DNA of 62,068 nucleotides from Chloroflexi bacterium 54-19. GTDB taxonomy: Bacteria; Chloroflexota; Chloroflexia; Chloroheliales; Chloroheliaceae. The stretch spans positions 1-62,068 of the forward strand of contig MKTJ01000033.1 in assembly GCA_001898225.1 (NCBI GenBank). Reading direction: 5' to 3'. Made by a program: the position numbers and the translations under genes. Positions 36,199 through 43,678 of this stretch are shown in pieces (within the stretch, counting starts at the first letter, position 1; each line of letters begins with the position of its first letter). Below the pieces are notes generated by a model. The model worked only from the letters and a program-made list of their open reading frames with translations, ran no database searches and was not told where the DNA came from.

Positions 36199-36254
36199 AA
36201 TCTAGCTCCTGTTTATCTGTTAAAGGGCCGGGTAAAACCAGCCCATCTTGAATA

Positions 36255-36277
36255 AATGTAACCAAATCAGTTACATT
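36255..36277. promoter_or_regulatory. Rrf2-type operator at the SDR gene
   Basis: AATGTAAC-N7-GTTACATT is a perfect inverted repeat about 57 bases upstream of the SDR start codon. The core TGTAAC-N7-GTTACA and most of the spacer (CAAATCA versus CGAATTA) match the site at 36797-36825. Confidence 0.65.
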
Positions 36278-36341
36278 GGTGGTTAAAAAAAAGAAACTGC
36301 TTTTTTGTATAAATGGGACTACGAGCGCCCTTTTTGCCAGG

Positions 36342-36782
36342 TTAAGACGACACAGGTTTATGGGTCAGGGTTTCGGCTAAAACCTCCCCTATATTTGAAC
36401 GGGCTAACTCCTGTTTCAAAGCCGCTTCCGCCTGGGCATAAAAGGTCTGGAGGGCAGGCTGAATCCCGCACCCTATCGGACAGGAGGGGTTGGGGGTGGA
36501 ATGGTGCATCTCGAAGAGCGGTTCGGCCTGGACCGCCTCGTAAACATCCAGTAGCGAGATGTTTTCGGGCAGGCGGGACAGCCGCCAGTTAGCGGCGGAA
36601 CCTCGTTGGACCGAGACCAGCCGCCCTTTTTTTAGCAGGCCGAGCAAGCGCCGCACAAAAACCGGGTTGGTCCGGACACTATCCGCGATACCATCGGAGG
36701 TAATTACCGTATCATCCTGCCCGGTTTTCGCAAGCAGGGTAAGGATGTGCAGGGCTACCGTAAAATGACTATTTCCACTCAT
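36342..36782 (-). CDS. Rrf2 family transcriptional regulator
   Basis: The 146-residue winged-helix protein fits Rrf2: MSGNSHFTVALHILTLLAKTG, IADSVRTNPVFVRRLLGLLKKGRLV and an EAVQAEPLF dimerisation segment. It has two cysteines in NPSCPIGCGI rather than the three of iron-sulfur members such as IscR, so it resembles the thiol-sensing YwnA/Rrf2-like group. GAGG favours the ATG at 36782 over an in-frame GTG five codons upstream. A matching palindrome overlaps its own promoter, which suggests autoregulation. Confidence 0.87.
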   Translation of the reverse strand: MSGNSHFTVALHILTLLAKTGQDDTVITSDGIADSVRTNPVFVRRLLGLLKKGRLVSVQRGSAANWRLSRLPENISLLDVYEAVQAEPLFEMHHSTPNPSCPIGCGIQPALQTFYAQAEAALKQELARSNIGEVLAETLTHKPVSS

Positions 36783-36796
36783 ATTTAGCTGCCTCA

Positions 36797-36825
36797 CTAA
36801 TTGTAACCGAATTAGTTACAATTAG
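36797..36825. promoter_or_regulatory. Rrf2-type operator at the regulator gene
   Basis: CTAATTGTAAC-N7-GTTACAATTAG is a perfect 11-bp inverted repeat located over the predicted transcription start of the regulator, just downstream of its -10. Confidence 0.7.
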
Positions 36826-36826
36826 T

Positions 36827-36854
36827 AGTATAACCCCGGAAATTCTTTTGTCAA
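36827..36854 (-). promoter_or_regulatory. Promoter of the Rrf2 regulator gene
   Basis: On the minus strand TTGACA (36849-36854), a 16-nt spacer and TATACT (36827-36832) precede the operator at 36797-36825. Confidence 0.65.
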
Positions 36855-36906
36855 GGGGGAGGCGTAAATCAGACCAAATCAAAGGCAGACAAATGCCAGG
36901 CGCGGC

Positions 36907-37302
36907 TCAGTTTTGCATCAGGCCGACCCGGTTCCCTTCCGGGTCCATAACCTGGGCCAGTTCCAACCCTTCGTGAATCTTTAGCGGCCCCCAGACTACT
37001 TTGCCGCCAAGTCTCTCCACCCGCTCCAGGTAAGGCTCCAGGCGTTCCACTCGCACATAAAAAAGCAGGCCGGAGTGCTGTTGGGCGCGGGTAACCTCAT
37101 TTTGCGGGTCGTCCGTCTTTTGCAACTCGCCAATGCCGCCGCCGATACCTCCGCTGCCGCTTTCAGCCTCGATATACCTGTATTTGTTGGGATGGTTGGA
37201 ATCTTTGAAATCCCAGTCGAACAGCTTGCCATAGAAATTTTGAAGCTTTTCCGCGTCCTCGCCGTTGAGGTCCCAGCGCACTACAGCCGGTAAATTGGTC
37301 AT
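36907..37302 (-). CDS. VOC/glyoxalase family protein
   Basis: The 131-residue single-unit VOC protein shows VRWDLNGEDAEKLQNFYGKLFDWDF at the N-terminus, a second beta-alpha-beta unit beginning LLFYVRVERLEPYLERVE, and QVMDPEGNRVGLMQ at the end. Family members bind metals and act as lyases, dioxygenases or resistance proteins. AGGAGAGTT precedes the ATG. It could be co-transcribed with the Rrf2 gene, but a promoter for the latter lies between them. Confidence 0.82.
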   Translation of the reverse strand: MTNLPAVVRWDLNGEDAEKLQNFYGKLFDWDFKDSNHPNKYRYIEAESGSGGIGGGIGELQKTDDPQNEVTRAQQHSGLLFYVRVERLEPYLERVERLGGKVVWGPLKIHEGLELAQVMDPEGNRVGLMQN

Positions 37303-37450
37303 AACTCTCCTATCATTTTTAATTTAGAATTGTGGGAAAAAGGCGCAGTCAGCGAAACAGAGCCTGACCGGCCCAACCAAAGTCTTATCGGAGAAACGGC
37401 AAATCGGTGCCGTGTTTTGCTCCCTCGCCCTGGCCGGAAACAGGGTTAAT

Positions 37451-37479
37451 TTGTCGGCCCGGCTATTTTGTGGTTAAAT
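37451..37479 (+). promoter_or_regulatory. Putative pheA promoter
   Basis: TTGTCG (37451-37456), 17 nt and TTAAAT (37474-37479) lie 46 bases upstream of the ATG. Confidence 0.4.
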
Positions 37480-37525
37480 GCTTCCCTGTAAACCGTCCAC
37501 CTGAAAATAGCTAGATAGCAGGAAA

Positions 37526-38383
37526 ATGAACCAGCCTCAGAAAATCGCTTACCTTGGTCCGGCGGCGACCTACAGCCACGAAGCCGCCCTCAAACAGTTC
37601 GGGCCGGACGCCGAGTACCTGCCCACGCGCTCTATCCCGGACGTTTTTTACGCGACAGGCCGGCGCGAGGTGGACTTCGGGATTGTCCCGGTCGAGAACG
37701 CCCTGGAAGGTTCGGTGACCTTTACCCTGGATATGTTCGCCCGGCCTGACCCCGAAATCGCCGAGCTGACTATCTCCGCCGAACTCTATCTGCCCATCAT
37801 CACGAATTTGCTGGTCGGGCCGGAAGGGCCAAAAACGCTCTCCGAAATCGAGCTGGTTTATACCCACCCCCAACCGCTGGGCCAATCCCGCGTCTGGCTG
37901 CAACAGAACCTGCCTCATGTCGAATTCCAGGAGACCAGCAGCACGGTCCGGGCCGCCGAACTGGCCCTGAATAACCCGAAATCCGCCGCCATATCGAACC
38001 GCCTGACGGCAGAACTCTACGGGCTGCAAATCCTGGCCCCGGCTATCCAGGACGCCGACTTTAACCAGACCCGCTTCCTGGTTATCGGCTACCCGCCCTA
38101 CGAACACCGGCCCAACCACACCGGGGAAGAAACTACCGCCGTCATGCTCTCCATCAAGGACCGGGTCGGGGCCCTGCACGCTATCACCTCGATTTTCGTC
38201 AAGTACGGCCTGAACATGAACCGGATTGAAAGCCGCCCCAGCAAGCAAAAAGCCTGGGACTATTTCTTCTTTATCGACTTTAACGGCTTGCCCTCCCAGT
38301 CGAATGTCGCTGCCGCCCTGGAAGAACTCAACGACGAAACAACCTGGGTTAAAGTTCTGGGTAGCTGGCTGCGCGAGAAATAA
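37526..38383 (+). CDS. pheA: Prephenate dehydratase
   Basis: This enzyme converts prephenate to phenylpyruvate in phenylalanine synthesis. The 285-residue protein has the PDT domain (KIAYLGPAATYSHEAALKQF, FGIVPVENALEGSV, DFNQTRFLVIG with the catalytic TRF) and a C-terminal ACT domain (LHAITSIFVKYGLNMNRIESRP, with the ESRP motif for phenylalanine feedback inhibition). There is no chorismate mutase fusion. AGGAAA precedes the ATG. Confidence 0.94.
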   Translation: MNQPQKIAYLGPAATYSHEAALKQFGPDAEYLPTRSIPDVFYATGRREVDFGIVPVENALEGSVTFTLDMFARPDPEIAELTISAELYLPIITNLLVGPEGPKTLSEIELVYTHPQPLGQSRVWLQQNLPHVEFQETSSTVRAAELALNNPKSAAISNRLTAELYGLQILAPAIQDADFNQTRFLVIGYPPYEHRPNHTGEETTAVMLSIKDRVGALHAITSIFVKYGLNMNRIESRPSKQKAWDYFFFIDFNGLPSQSNVAAALEELNDETTWVKVLGSWLREK

Positions 38384-38408
38384 TCAGGGTTTTGCCCGAA
38401 TAAAAAAG

Positions 38409-38446
38409 AATCATCCCCCAATTTTGAAAAAGGGATGATTTTTTTA
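38409..38446. terminator. Terminator between pheA and the convergent GNAT gene
   Basis: AATCATCCC (38409-38417) pairs with GGGATGATT (38432-38440), followed by TTTTTT. An A-run on the other side lets it serve both strands. Confidence 0.82.
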
Positions 38447-38464
38447 TTCCGGGCGCTATGCTTT

Positions 38465-39394
38465 TTATTTAGTAGAGCGGTATTCGTAAATTTCGTGGAT
38501 TGGGCGAAAGCCGACCGACCTATACAAAGCCCGACCGGCTTCGTTATTGGCACGATGGAGGACCAGGGCCGTTTCCAGCCCGGCGGCCTTCATACGGTGC
38601 ATCGCGTTATACATCAACGCTTTGGTCAGCCCTTTGCGCTGGAAATCCTTGTGGCAGCCGACCGGCTCGAAAAGACCACTCTTGCTAACCGGGTCGGGCC
38701 AGTAAATCAAAAAAGCCGCAAAAGTCCCGTCCGGCGCGACCACTACCATTTCCCGCTCAACCGCATAACCGGGCGTACGCATCACCTCAAGATAGCTGCT
38801 TTCGGTCCACTTCGAGTTAAAAGAACCCCTATGCACCCCGGCAAGGTTGGCAACCTCGTCCTCGCCCGCCGCACTCCGAATAATAAAACCCGGTGGCAAA
38901 GCCGGTTCGGGGATTGGCTCGGTTAAGGGACGCGAGTTGAAAAAGTCCAGGTAGCCGGGGTCCCTTTGATAGCCCATTTCTTCCAGGAAAAGTTTCCGGC
39001 CATTATCGTTACTGGCTAAGGTCGTGAACAGGTCTTTTTCAGTGCTACCGGCAGTGGCGAGACGGTCCAGCAGCATTTTTTCCGAAGTTTTGAGCAGGGC
39101 CAGTTCGAGCGGGCTACCCCGGTAGCGGGGATGCAGAATCAGTTCAAACGACCGGGATTTGGCCCAGGAAATTATATTCAGGGCGATAATTTTGTGGTCC
39201 TCGTCCCGAAGCAACCCGAAATGCTCGTCGAGGCCCTGGCCGCGAAAAGTATTGCTCATCCAGTGGGCAATATCGCCCGGATGGTAGTTGTCAAAACCGA
39301 GCAAGCGGTTGCATTCCCCTACAAATTCCAGGACTTCGCTTAAATATTCACTTTTGTAAGGGGTAAAGGTAGGTTCGCCGGAAGGGTTAGTCAT
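38465..39394 (-). CDS. Tandem GNAT N-acetyltransferase
   Basis: The 309-residue protein appears to contain two GNAT folds. The N-terminal one (residues about 1-155) is degenerate. The C-terminal one (about 165-309) has EPVGCHKDFQRKGLTKALMYNAM as the acetyl-CoA loop and ALYRSVGFRPIHEIYEY at the end. Tandem GNATs include mycothiol synthase and aminoglycoside enzymes, but the substrate here is unknown. The Shine-Dalgarno (GGAAAAA) is weak. Confidence 0.8.
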   Translation of the reverse strand: MTNPSGEPTFTPYKSEYLSEVLEFVGECNRLLGFDNYHPGDIAHWMSNTFRGQGLDEHFGLLRDEDHKIIALNIISWAKSRSFELILHPRYRGSPLELALLKTSEKMLLDRLATAGSTEKDLFTTLASNDNGRKLFLEEMGYQRDPGYLDFFNSRPLTEPIPEPALPPGFIIRSAAGEDEVANLAGVHRGSFNSKWTESSYLEVMRTPGYAVEREMVVVAPDGTFAAFLIYWPDPVSKSGLFEPVGCHKDFQRKGLTKALMYNAMHRMKAAGLETALVLHRANNEAGRALYRSVGFRPIHEIYEYRSTK

Positions 39395-39402
39395 TTTTTT
39401 TC

Positions 39403-39612
39403 CAGTGTTTAGTTTTTAGTGTTTAGTAGGCAGAAGTCAGAGGGCAGTAGGCAGAGGTCAGTGTTTTTCATTCCGACCGAAGTGAAAGAGTCTCGGCGCT
39501 GGTGGCGTAAGCACTTTCGACCGTAATATTGTCCAACGGACCGGAGATTCCTCGCTACGCTCGGAATGACAATACTCTGGCTACTGGCTTCTGATTTCTG
39601 ACCACTAAAAAC
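39403..39612. repeat. Composite repeat block upstream of the tandem GNAT gene
   Basis: A purine arm (TGTTTAG, AGGCAGA, AGTCAGA units) covers 39403-39465. A CGGAATGACA-family copy lies at 39529-39573. A pyrimidine arm (CTGGCTT, CTGATTT, CTGACCA, CTAAAAA units) covers 39574-39612 and reaches the stop codon of the next minus-strand gene. Confidence 0.85.
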
Positions 39613-40239
39613 TTACTTGGCTGGTAAAGCCCGGTTCTGGAGAGCCATAACCTCGGTAGCGGTCAGGATACGCTTGCCGGAGAGGTCTTCCAGTTCTTCC
39701 AGGTAATCAGTCTGAATCGGCACGCCCATAACGTTGGAGACCTCGCCGTTGAGCGGGCTGCGGCTGCCGTAGGGGCGGTCTTTGACCAGCTTATTCGGGC
39801 CAATCGGGTCCATATAGCGGGCTTGCGGGTAGGTGGTCAGCCCGGCCCGGTTGCTGTAAATCCGGCGAATCTCGTGGTCGTATGCGCCGCCGTCCGCCAG
39901 GAAATCTTCAAGGACGCGGGCGGTCTCTTCTTCCCAGTCGCGGCCCTGGCCCGGTGTGGTCGGGATGTGGACCGTCAGGAGGGCGTCATCATTGTGGAGG
40001 CACTCGGCGTAATAGATGGCGTCTTCCTCGGTAATATCCGCGCCGAAGGTGGCCTGTTTGAAGAAGATAACCGGGGCCTGTTCCAGGGTGTTATCGTAAT
40101 CCACCGCCGCCAACGCCCGGTCTACCGGGGCGTAAGCCAGTTGAATCAGGTCGGAGTCGTACTCGTTCGCTACTAAATCTTCGAGGGTCTGCAACGCCTG
40201 GTCATATTTGTGAAAGAACCCGATTACCGTCATCGCCAT
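39613..40239 (-). CDS. Unknown cytosolic protein
   Basis: Not assigned. The first strand-helix (AMTVIGFFHKYDQALQTLEDLVANEYD) resembles the ferredoxin-like unit of general-stress proteins of the YflT/17M type. A central segment is acidic (DALLTVHIPTTPGQGRDWEEETARVLEDFL). The last 80 residues are polar with no known motif. No signal or membrane helix. The ATG at 40239 is 11 bases behind AGGAG; the next ATG, two codons on, is also possible. It diverges from the ferredoxin reductase gene across a region with two structured elements. Confidence 0.65.
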   Translation of the reverse strand: MAMTVIGFFHKYDQALQTLEDLVANEYDSDLIQLAYAPVDRALAAVDYDNTLEQAPVIFFKQATFGADITEEDAIYYAECLHNDDALLTVHIPTTPGQGRDWEEETARVLEDFLADGGAYDHEIRRIYSNRAGLTTYPQARYMDPIGPNKLVKDRPYGSRSPLNGEVSNVMGVPIQTDYLEELEDLSGKRILTATEVMALQNRALPAK

Positions 40240-40315
40240 AATCGCCAGCACTCCTATTTTAAGATAAGCCGAGATTGCCAGTTTTCACTTTTCACAGGGG
40301 AAATTAGCGTTTTTA

Positions 40316-40401
40316 GGACTTTCGCTTGAAACACTCTTTTTAGGCCGGTTCTGAAATACTTTCCAGCTATTCAGGTTTTTCCGAGCCCAAAGCGAAAATC
40401 G
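40316..40401 (+). repeat. Structured dispersed element, copy B
   Basis: It starts GGACTTTCGCTTGAAACACTC and ends CCAAAGCGAAAATCG. TTTCGCTT and AAGCGAAA close it, and TTTTTTATTTTA follows. It shares CCAGCTATT with copy A and GGTTTTTCC with copy C. It lies upstream of the minus-strand gene ending at 39613, with no plus-strand gene before it that would need a terminator. Confidence 0.65.
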
Positions 40402-40493
40402 TGCTTTTTTATTTTAGCATAGATTTTTATGATATATACATGATTTTTAACTCATTCTTACATTTTATGAGGCTATATATAAAAACAGCAAAG

Positions 40494-40522
40494 TTGGAGA
40501 GCTTTTAAGCATATGCTATAAT
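40494..40522 (+). promoter_or_regulatory. Promoter of the ferredoxin reductase gene
   Basis: TTGGAG (40494-40499), 17 nt and TATAAT (40517-40522). The predicted start near 40529 gives a leader of about 200 nt that includes element C and two hairpins. Confidence 0.65.
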
Positions 40523-40554
40523 TTTGCGAGATTGCACAAGAGTTCACAATTTCC

Positions 40555-40632
40555 CGGCTTTCGCTTTGGACCTGGAAAAACCGGTTTAGAGGCGCAAAAT
40601 CACTTCAAGAGGAGTGTTTCAGGCGAAAGCCC
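40555..40632 (-). repeat. Structured dispersed element, copy C, in the reductase leader
   Basis: On the plus strand GGCTTTCGC and GCGAAAGCC close a 9-bp stem around about 57 nt. On the minus strand it aligns with copies A and B at both ends (CTTTCGCCTGAAACACTC and GGTTTTTCCAGGTCCAAAGC). It is within the predicted 5' leader. Downstream are CCCGC-gaa-GCGGG (40646-40656) and a GCAGG..CCTGC hairpin just before the Shine-Dalgarno. Confidence 0.65.
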
Positions 40633-40726
40633 TGAATTAGTAGGCCCGCGAAGCGGGTTGGAATTTTAAAAGTTACAAAGCAGGGCCGCGTTGTTGCGGG
40701 CAGCCTGCAATGTAGGAGCAAATGAC

Positions 40727-42145
40727 GTGGAACAAACACTAGGCACCGCCGCTCGCCCTTTGCGGGTGGCTATCATTGGCGCCGGTCCCGCCGCTTTTTA
40801 CGCGGTCGAAGCCCTTTTCAAGCAGCCTAACCTGGTCTGCCAGGTCGATATGTTCAACCGCTTCCCCACCCCTTACGGCCTCGTCCGGGAAGGCGTCGCC
40901 CCCGACCACGAGTCTATCAAGGCCGTCACCAGGGTCTACGACAAGACCGCCACCAACCCGGCTTTCCGCTACTTCGGCAATGTCACCTTTGGCAAAGATG
41001 TCCATCTCGACGAACTCCTGCCCCTTTACGACCAGATTGTCTACGCCGTTGGGGCCCAGTCGGACCGCCGCATGGGTATCCCCGGCGAGGATTTGGAGGG
41101 CAGCTACCCGGCCACTATCTTTGTCGGCTGGTACAACGGCCATCCCGACTACCGCGACCTCGAATTCGACCTCTCCTGCGAGAAGGTGGCCGTGGTGGGT
41201 AACGGTAACGTGGCGATGGACGTGGCCCGTATCCTGGTGACCGACCCCGAAGCCCTCGCGACCACCGATATTGCCGACCACGCTCTCGAAGCCTTGCGCC
41301 AGAGCAAGGTCAAGGAGGTCTACCTGCTGGGGCGGCGCGGTCCGGCCCAGGCGTCCTTCACCAACCCCGAACTCAAAGAGTTTGGCGAACTCGAAGGGGT
41401 TGACGTGGTGGTGGACCCGCGTGATTTGGAGCTTGACCCCGCCAGCGAGGAATCGCTCCTGACCGACAAAAACGCTACCCGCAACATCAACGTGCTGCGC
41501 CGCTATATCGAAGAAGGGGCGGAAGGCTACAAACAGCCCCGCAAGGTCTACTTCAAGTTCCTGACCTCGCCGGTAGAAGTGCTGGGAGACGGCGACAAGG
41601 TAACCGGCCTCAAAATCGAGCGGAACAAACTGGAAGTCCAGGGCGACGGGACGCTGCGGGCGAAGGGAACGGGCGAAATCGAAACGCTGGACGTGGGCCT
41701 GATTTTCCGCTCGGTGGGCTACCGGGGCATGGCGCTCAACGGCGTGGAGTTCGACGAGAAGACCGGGACCATCCCGAACGTGGCCGGGCGGGTTATCAAC
41801 CTGGCGACCGGCGAGCAGCAGACCGGGCAGTACGTGGTCGGCTGGGCCAAACGGGGTCCGTCCGGTATCATCGGGACGAACAAGCCGGACTCGCTTTCGA
41901 CGGTCCAGTCGATGGTGGGCGACCTGCCCGACCTCAAAGGGATTGAAGACAGCAAGCGCGACCTCGGCCTGATTGAAGACCTTCTGAAAGAGAAGGGGCT
42001 CGACTATGTCACTTACCAGGACTGGCTGGTCCTCAACGAGTACGAGGTAAGCCGGGGCAAAGCCCAGAACCGGCCTCGCGTCAAATGCACGCGGGTCGGG
42101 GAAATGCTCGATATTATCAAGCAGGGGGCGGCAGCCCAGGCCTAA
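40727..42145 (+). CDS. NADPH-ferredoxin reductase, FprA/adrenodoxin-reductase type
   Basis: The 472-residue flavoprotein has the FAD-binding motif VAIIGAGPAAFYAVEAL, the family signature FPTPYGLVREGVAPDHESIK, the NADP site VVGNGNVAMDVARIL, LLGRRGPAQASFTNPELKE, and GWAKRGPSGIIGTNKPDS near the C-terminus. It should move electrons from NADPH to ferredoxin, or the reverse. The start is GTG: AGGAG lies eight bases ahead, and the upstream TTG has none. It ends at a long hairpin terminator. Confidence 0.9.
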   Translation: MEQTLGTAARPLRVAIIGAGPAAFYAVEALFKQPNLVCQVDMFNRFPTPYGLVREGVAPDHESIKAVTRVYDKTATNPAFRYFGNVTFGKDVHLDELLPLYDQIVYAVGAQSDRRMGIPGEDLEGSYPATIFVGWYNGHPDYRDLEFDLSCEKVAVVGNGNVAMDVARILVTDPEALATTDIADHALEALRQSKVKEVYLLGRRGPAQASFTNPELKEFGELEGVDVVVDPRDLELDPASEESLLTDKNATRNINVLRRYIEEGAEGYKQPRKVYFKFLTSPVEVLGDGDKVTGLKIERNKLEVQGDGTLRAKGTGEIETLDVGLIFRSVGYRGMALNGVEFDEKTGTIPNVAGRVINLATGEQQTGQYVVGWAKRGPSGIIGTNKPDSLSTVQSMVGDLPDLKGIEDSKRDLGLIEDLLKEKGLDYVTYQDWLVLNEYEVSRGKAQNRPRVKCTRVGEMLDIIKQGAAAQA

Positions 42146-42177
42146 GCTTCCGGGTGTATTTAATTTTGTAGATTTGT

Positions 42178-42240
42178 ACCGGGTGCTCTTGTAAAAGTAA
42201 AGGTAAACCTTTATTCTTTACGAGCGGACCCGGTATTTTT
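42178..42240 (+). terminator. Long hairpin terminator of the ferredoxin reductase gene
   Basis: ACCGGGT (42178-42184) pairs with ACCCGGT (42228-42234). Inside are CTCTTGTAAA/TTTACGAG and AAAGG-taaa-CCTTT pairings, so nearly the whole 57 nt can fold into one rod. ATTTTTG follows. Confidence 0.75.
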
Positions 42241-42271
42241 GTTAAGCGGCCTGAGTCATGTCATTCCGGGG

Positions 42272-42347
42272 ATACTAAAAACTAAGCCCTGGCTTCTGAC
42301 TACTGGCTTCTGACTTCTGACTTCTGACCTCTGACTACTAAAAACTG
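42272..42347. repeat. Heptad array upstream of RidA gene
   Basis: ACTAAAAACTAAG, then CTGGCTT, CTGACTA, CTGACTT and CTGACCT units and ACTAAAAACTG run to within 12 bases of the RidA start codon, leaving little room for a Shine-Dalgarno (GAAAGAA). Confidence 0.8.
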
Positions 42348-42358
42348 AAAGAATAAAC

Positions 42359-42748
42359 ATGGAACGCCAGAATTTCTCGACCAACACCCCCTGGGAGCCG
42401 CGGGTCGGCTACTCGCGGGCCGTCAAAAAAGGGCCGTTTGTCTTCGTGTCGGGCTGCACTGCGACCGGGCCGGATGGCGAACTGGTCGGCCAGGATGACC
42501 CCTATACCCAGGCCCGGCAGGCTATTTTGAATATCGAGCGCGCCCTCAAAATGGCCGGGGGCAGTCTGCGCGATGTCGTCCGCACCCGCATGTTCGTGAC
42601 CAATATCGCGGACTGGGAGGCTATCGGGCGGGCACACGGCGAGTTCTTTAGTGAAATCCGCCCGGCAGCTACGATGGTAGAGGTCAAAGCGCTCATCACA
42701 CCGGGAATGCTGGTCGAAATCGAGGCCGACGCGGTGCTGGACAGCTAA
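42359..42748 (+). CDS. RidA family (YjgF/YER057c/UK114) protein
   Basis: The 129-residue protein fits Rid[54 protein letters not shown] and a terminal [12 protein letters not shown]. The active-site Arg is present in DVVRTRMFV. RidA enzymes hydrolyse reactive enamines and imines released by PLP enzymes. The gene is flanked by a heptad array and a clean terminator, so it stands alone. Confidence 0.88.
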   Translation: MERQNFSTNTPWEPRVGYSRAVKKGPFVFVSGCTATGPDGELVGQDDPYTQARQAILNIERALKMAGGSLRDVVRTRMFVTNIADWEAIGRAHGEFFSEIRPAATMVEVKALITPGMLVEIEADAVLDS

Positions 42749-42762
42749 TATTTATAATAAAG

Positions 42763-42800
42763 AAAAGACCCGGCCCTTTCGAGGGGAGCCGGGTCTTTTT
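42763..42800 (+). terminator. Terminator of the RidA gene
   Basis: AAAAGACCCGGC (42763-42774) pairs with GCCGGGTCTTTT, which continues into the T-run. Confidence 0.85.
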
Positions 42801-42907
42801 ATTCGCGGGCTACTTTTTACAAAGCCGGAGCGTAATTAACCCCACTGTGACGGCATTATAAAAATAGAGAAAGTTACCCGGTGGCGCTGGCAGGGTGGGG
42901 AGGCAAA

Positions 42908-43678
42908 ATGGAAAACAGGAAAATTTTGAATATTGCTATCGGTATGGTCGCTTTCGCGGCCCTGCTGGTGCTGGGGCTGGTCGTTTTTAACGCCAGCGCC
43001 ACCGCTCCCGGCGTCCCCGCCCGGCCAACGGCCCTGCTCCCAACCGCCACGCCATCTACGCCAACCCCAACCATCACCACCCGGCCAACCTCGACCACCA
43101 CCGTGACAAACGCACCCACGCTTAGCCCGGTTACCGGGACATCACCGATAGCCACTCCAACGCCCGGTTTATTTCCGACCATCACCAACGGGCCGGAGTA
43201 CCCGGCCATATTCGCGGAAGAAGGAATTTTTATCAGACCGGCGAGTGGAAAACCGCTGGTGTCGCGGGAAACGGCTTTCCAGGCGATGACTTCCCGCAGC
43301 CAAGGCCCTATCCCCACCATAATTTCAGACCATGAGATTGTCACTGACGGGCAAACAACTCTGTACACGGCCTATTACGGCCTGGTGACGGTCGGCTACC
43401 GGGGACCGAACGGGTTGTGGGCGGGGAGCTTTTTGAATATACCCGTAGAAAATTGCACCGTGAAGGGAGATTGCACCCCGACCGGGGAAGTGCTGGACCA
43501 CCTCGAAAATCGCCCGATGTGGCTGTTTGACTTTGAGGTTGATATACCTATCGGCGGTGTGACCTGCCCGCCCGCCGGGACACCCTGCCCGACGCCAAGA
43601 GATGACAACCACGCGATTGACCTCGTGGACGCCCAGACCTTGATGTTTATCGGCGGGATGAGCTATTACCGGCCCTGA
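42908..43678 (+). CDS. Secreted or membrane-anchored unknown protein
   Basis: The 256-residue protein has an N-terminal membrane helix (ILNIAIGMVAFAALLVLGLVVF), then about 55 residues rich in Thr and Pro (spacer), then an outer domain of about 150 residues with no recognised family (VTVGYRGPNGLWAGSFLNIPVENC and two Cys pairs near ENCTVKGDC and VTCPPAGTPC). The ATG at 42908 follows GGGGAGG closely; a GTG nine codons upstream is in frame. Its TGA directly abuts the hemY stop on the other strand, with no intergenic base. Confidence 0.65.
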   Translation: MENRKILNIAIGMVAFAALLVLGLVVFNASATAPGVPARPTALLPTATPSTPTPTITTRPTSTTTVTNAPTLSPVTGTSPIATPTPGLFPTITNGPEYPAIFAEEGIFIRPASGKPLVSRETAFQAMTSRSQGPIPTIISDHEIVTDGQTTLYTAYYGLVTVGYRGPNGLWAGSFLNIPVENCTVKGDCTPTGEVLDHLENRPMWLFDFEVDIPIGGVTCPPAGTPCPTPRDDNHAIDLVDAQTLMFIGGMSYYRP

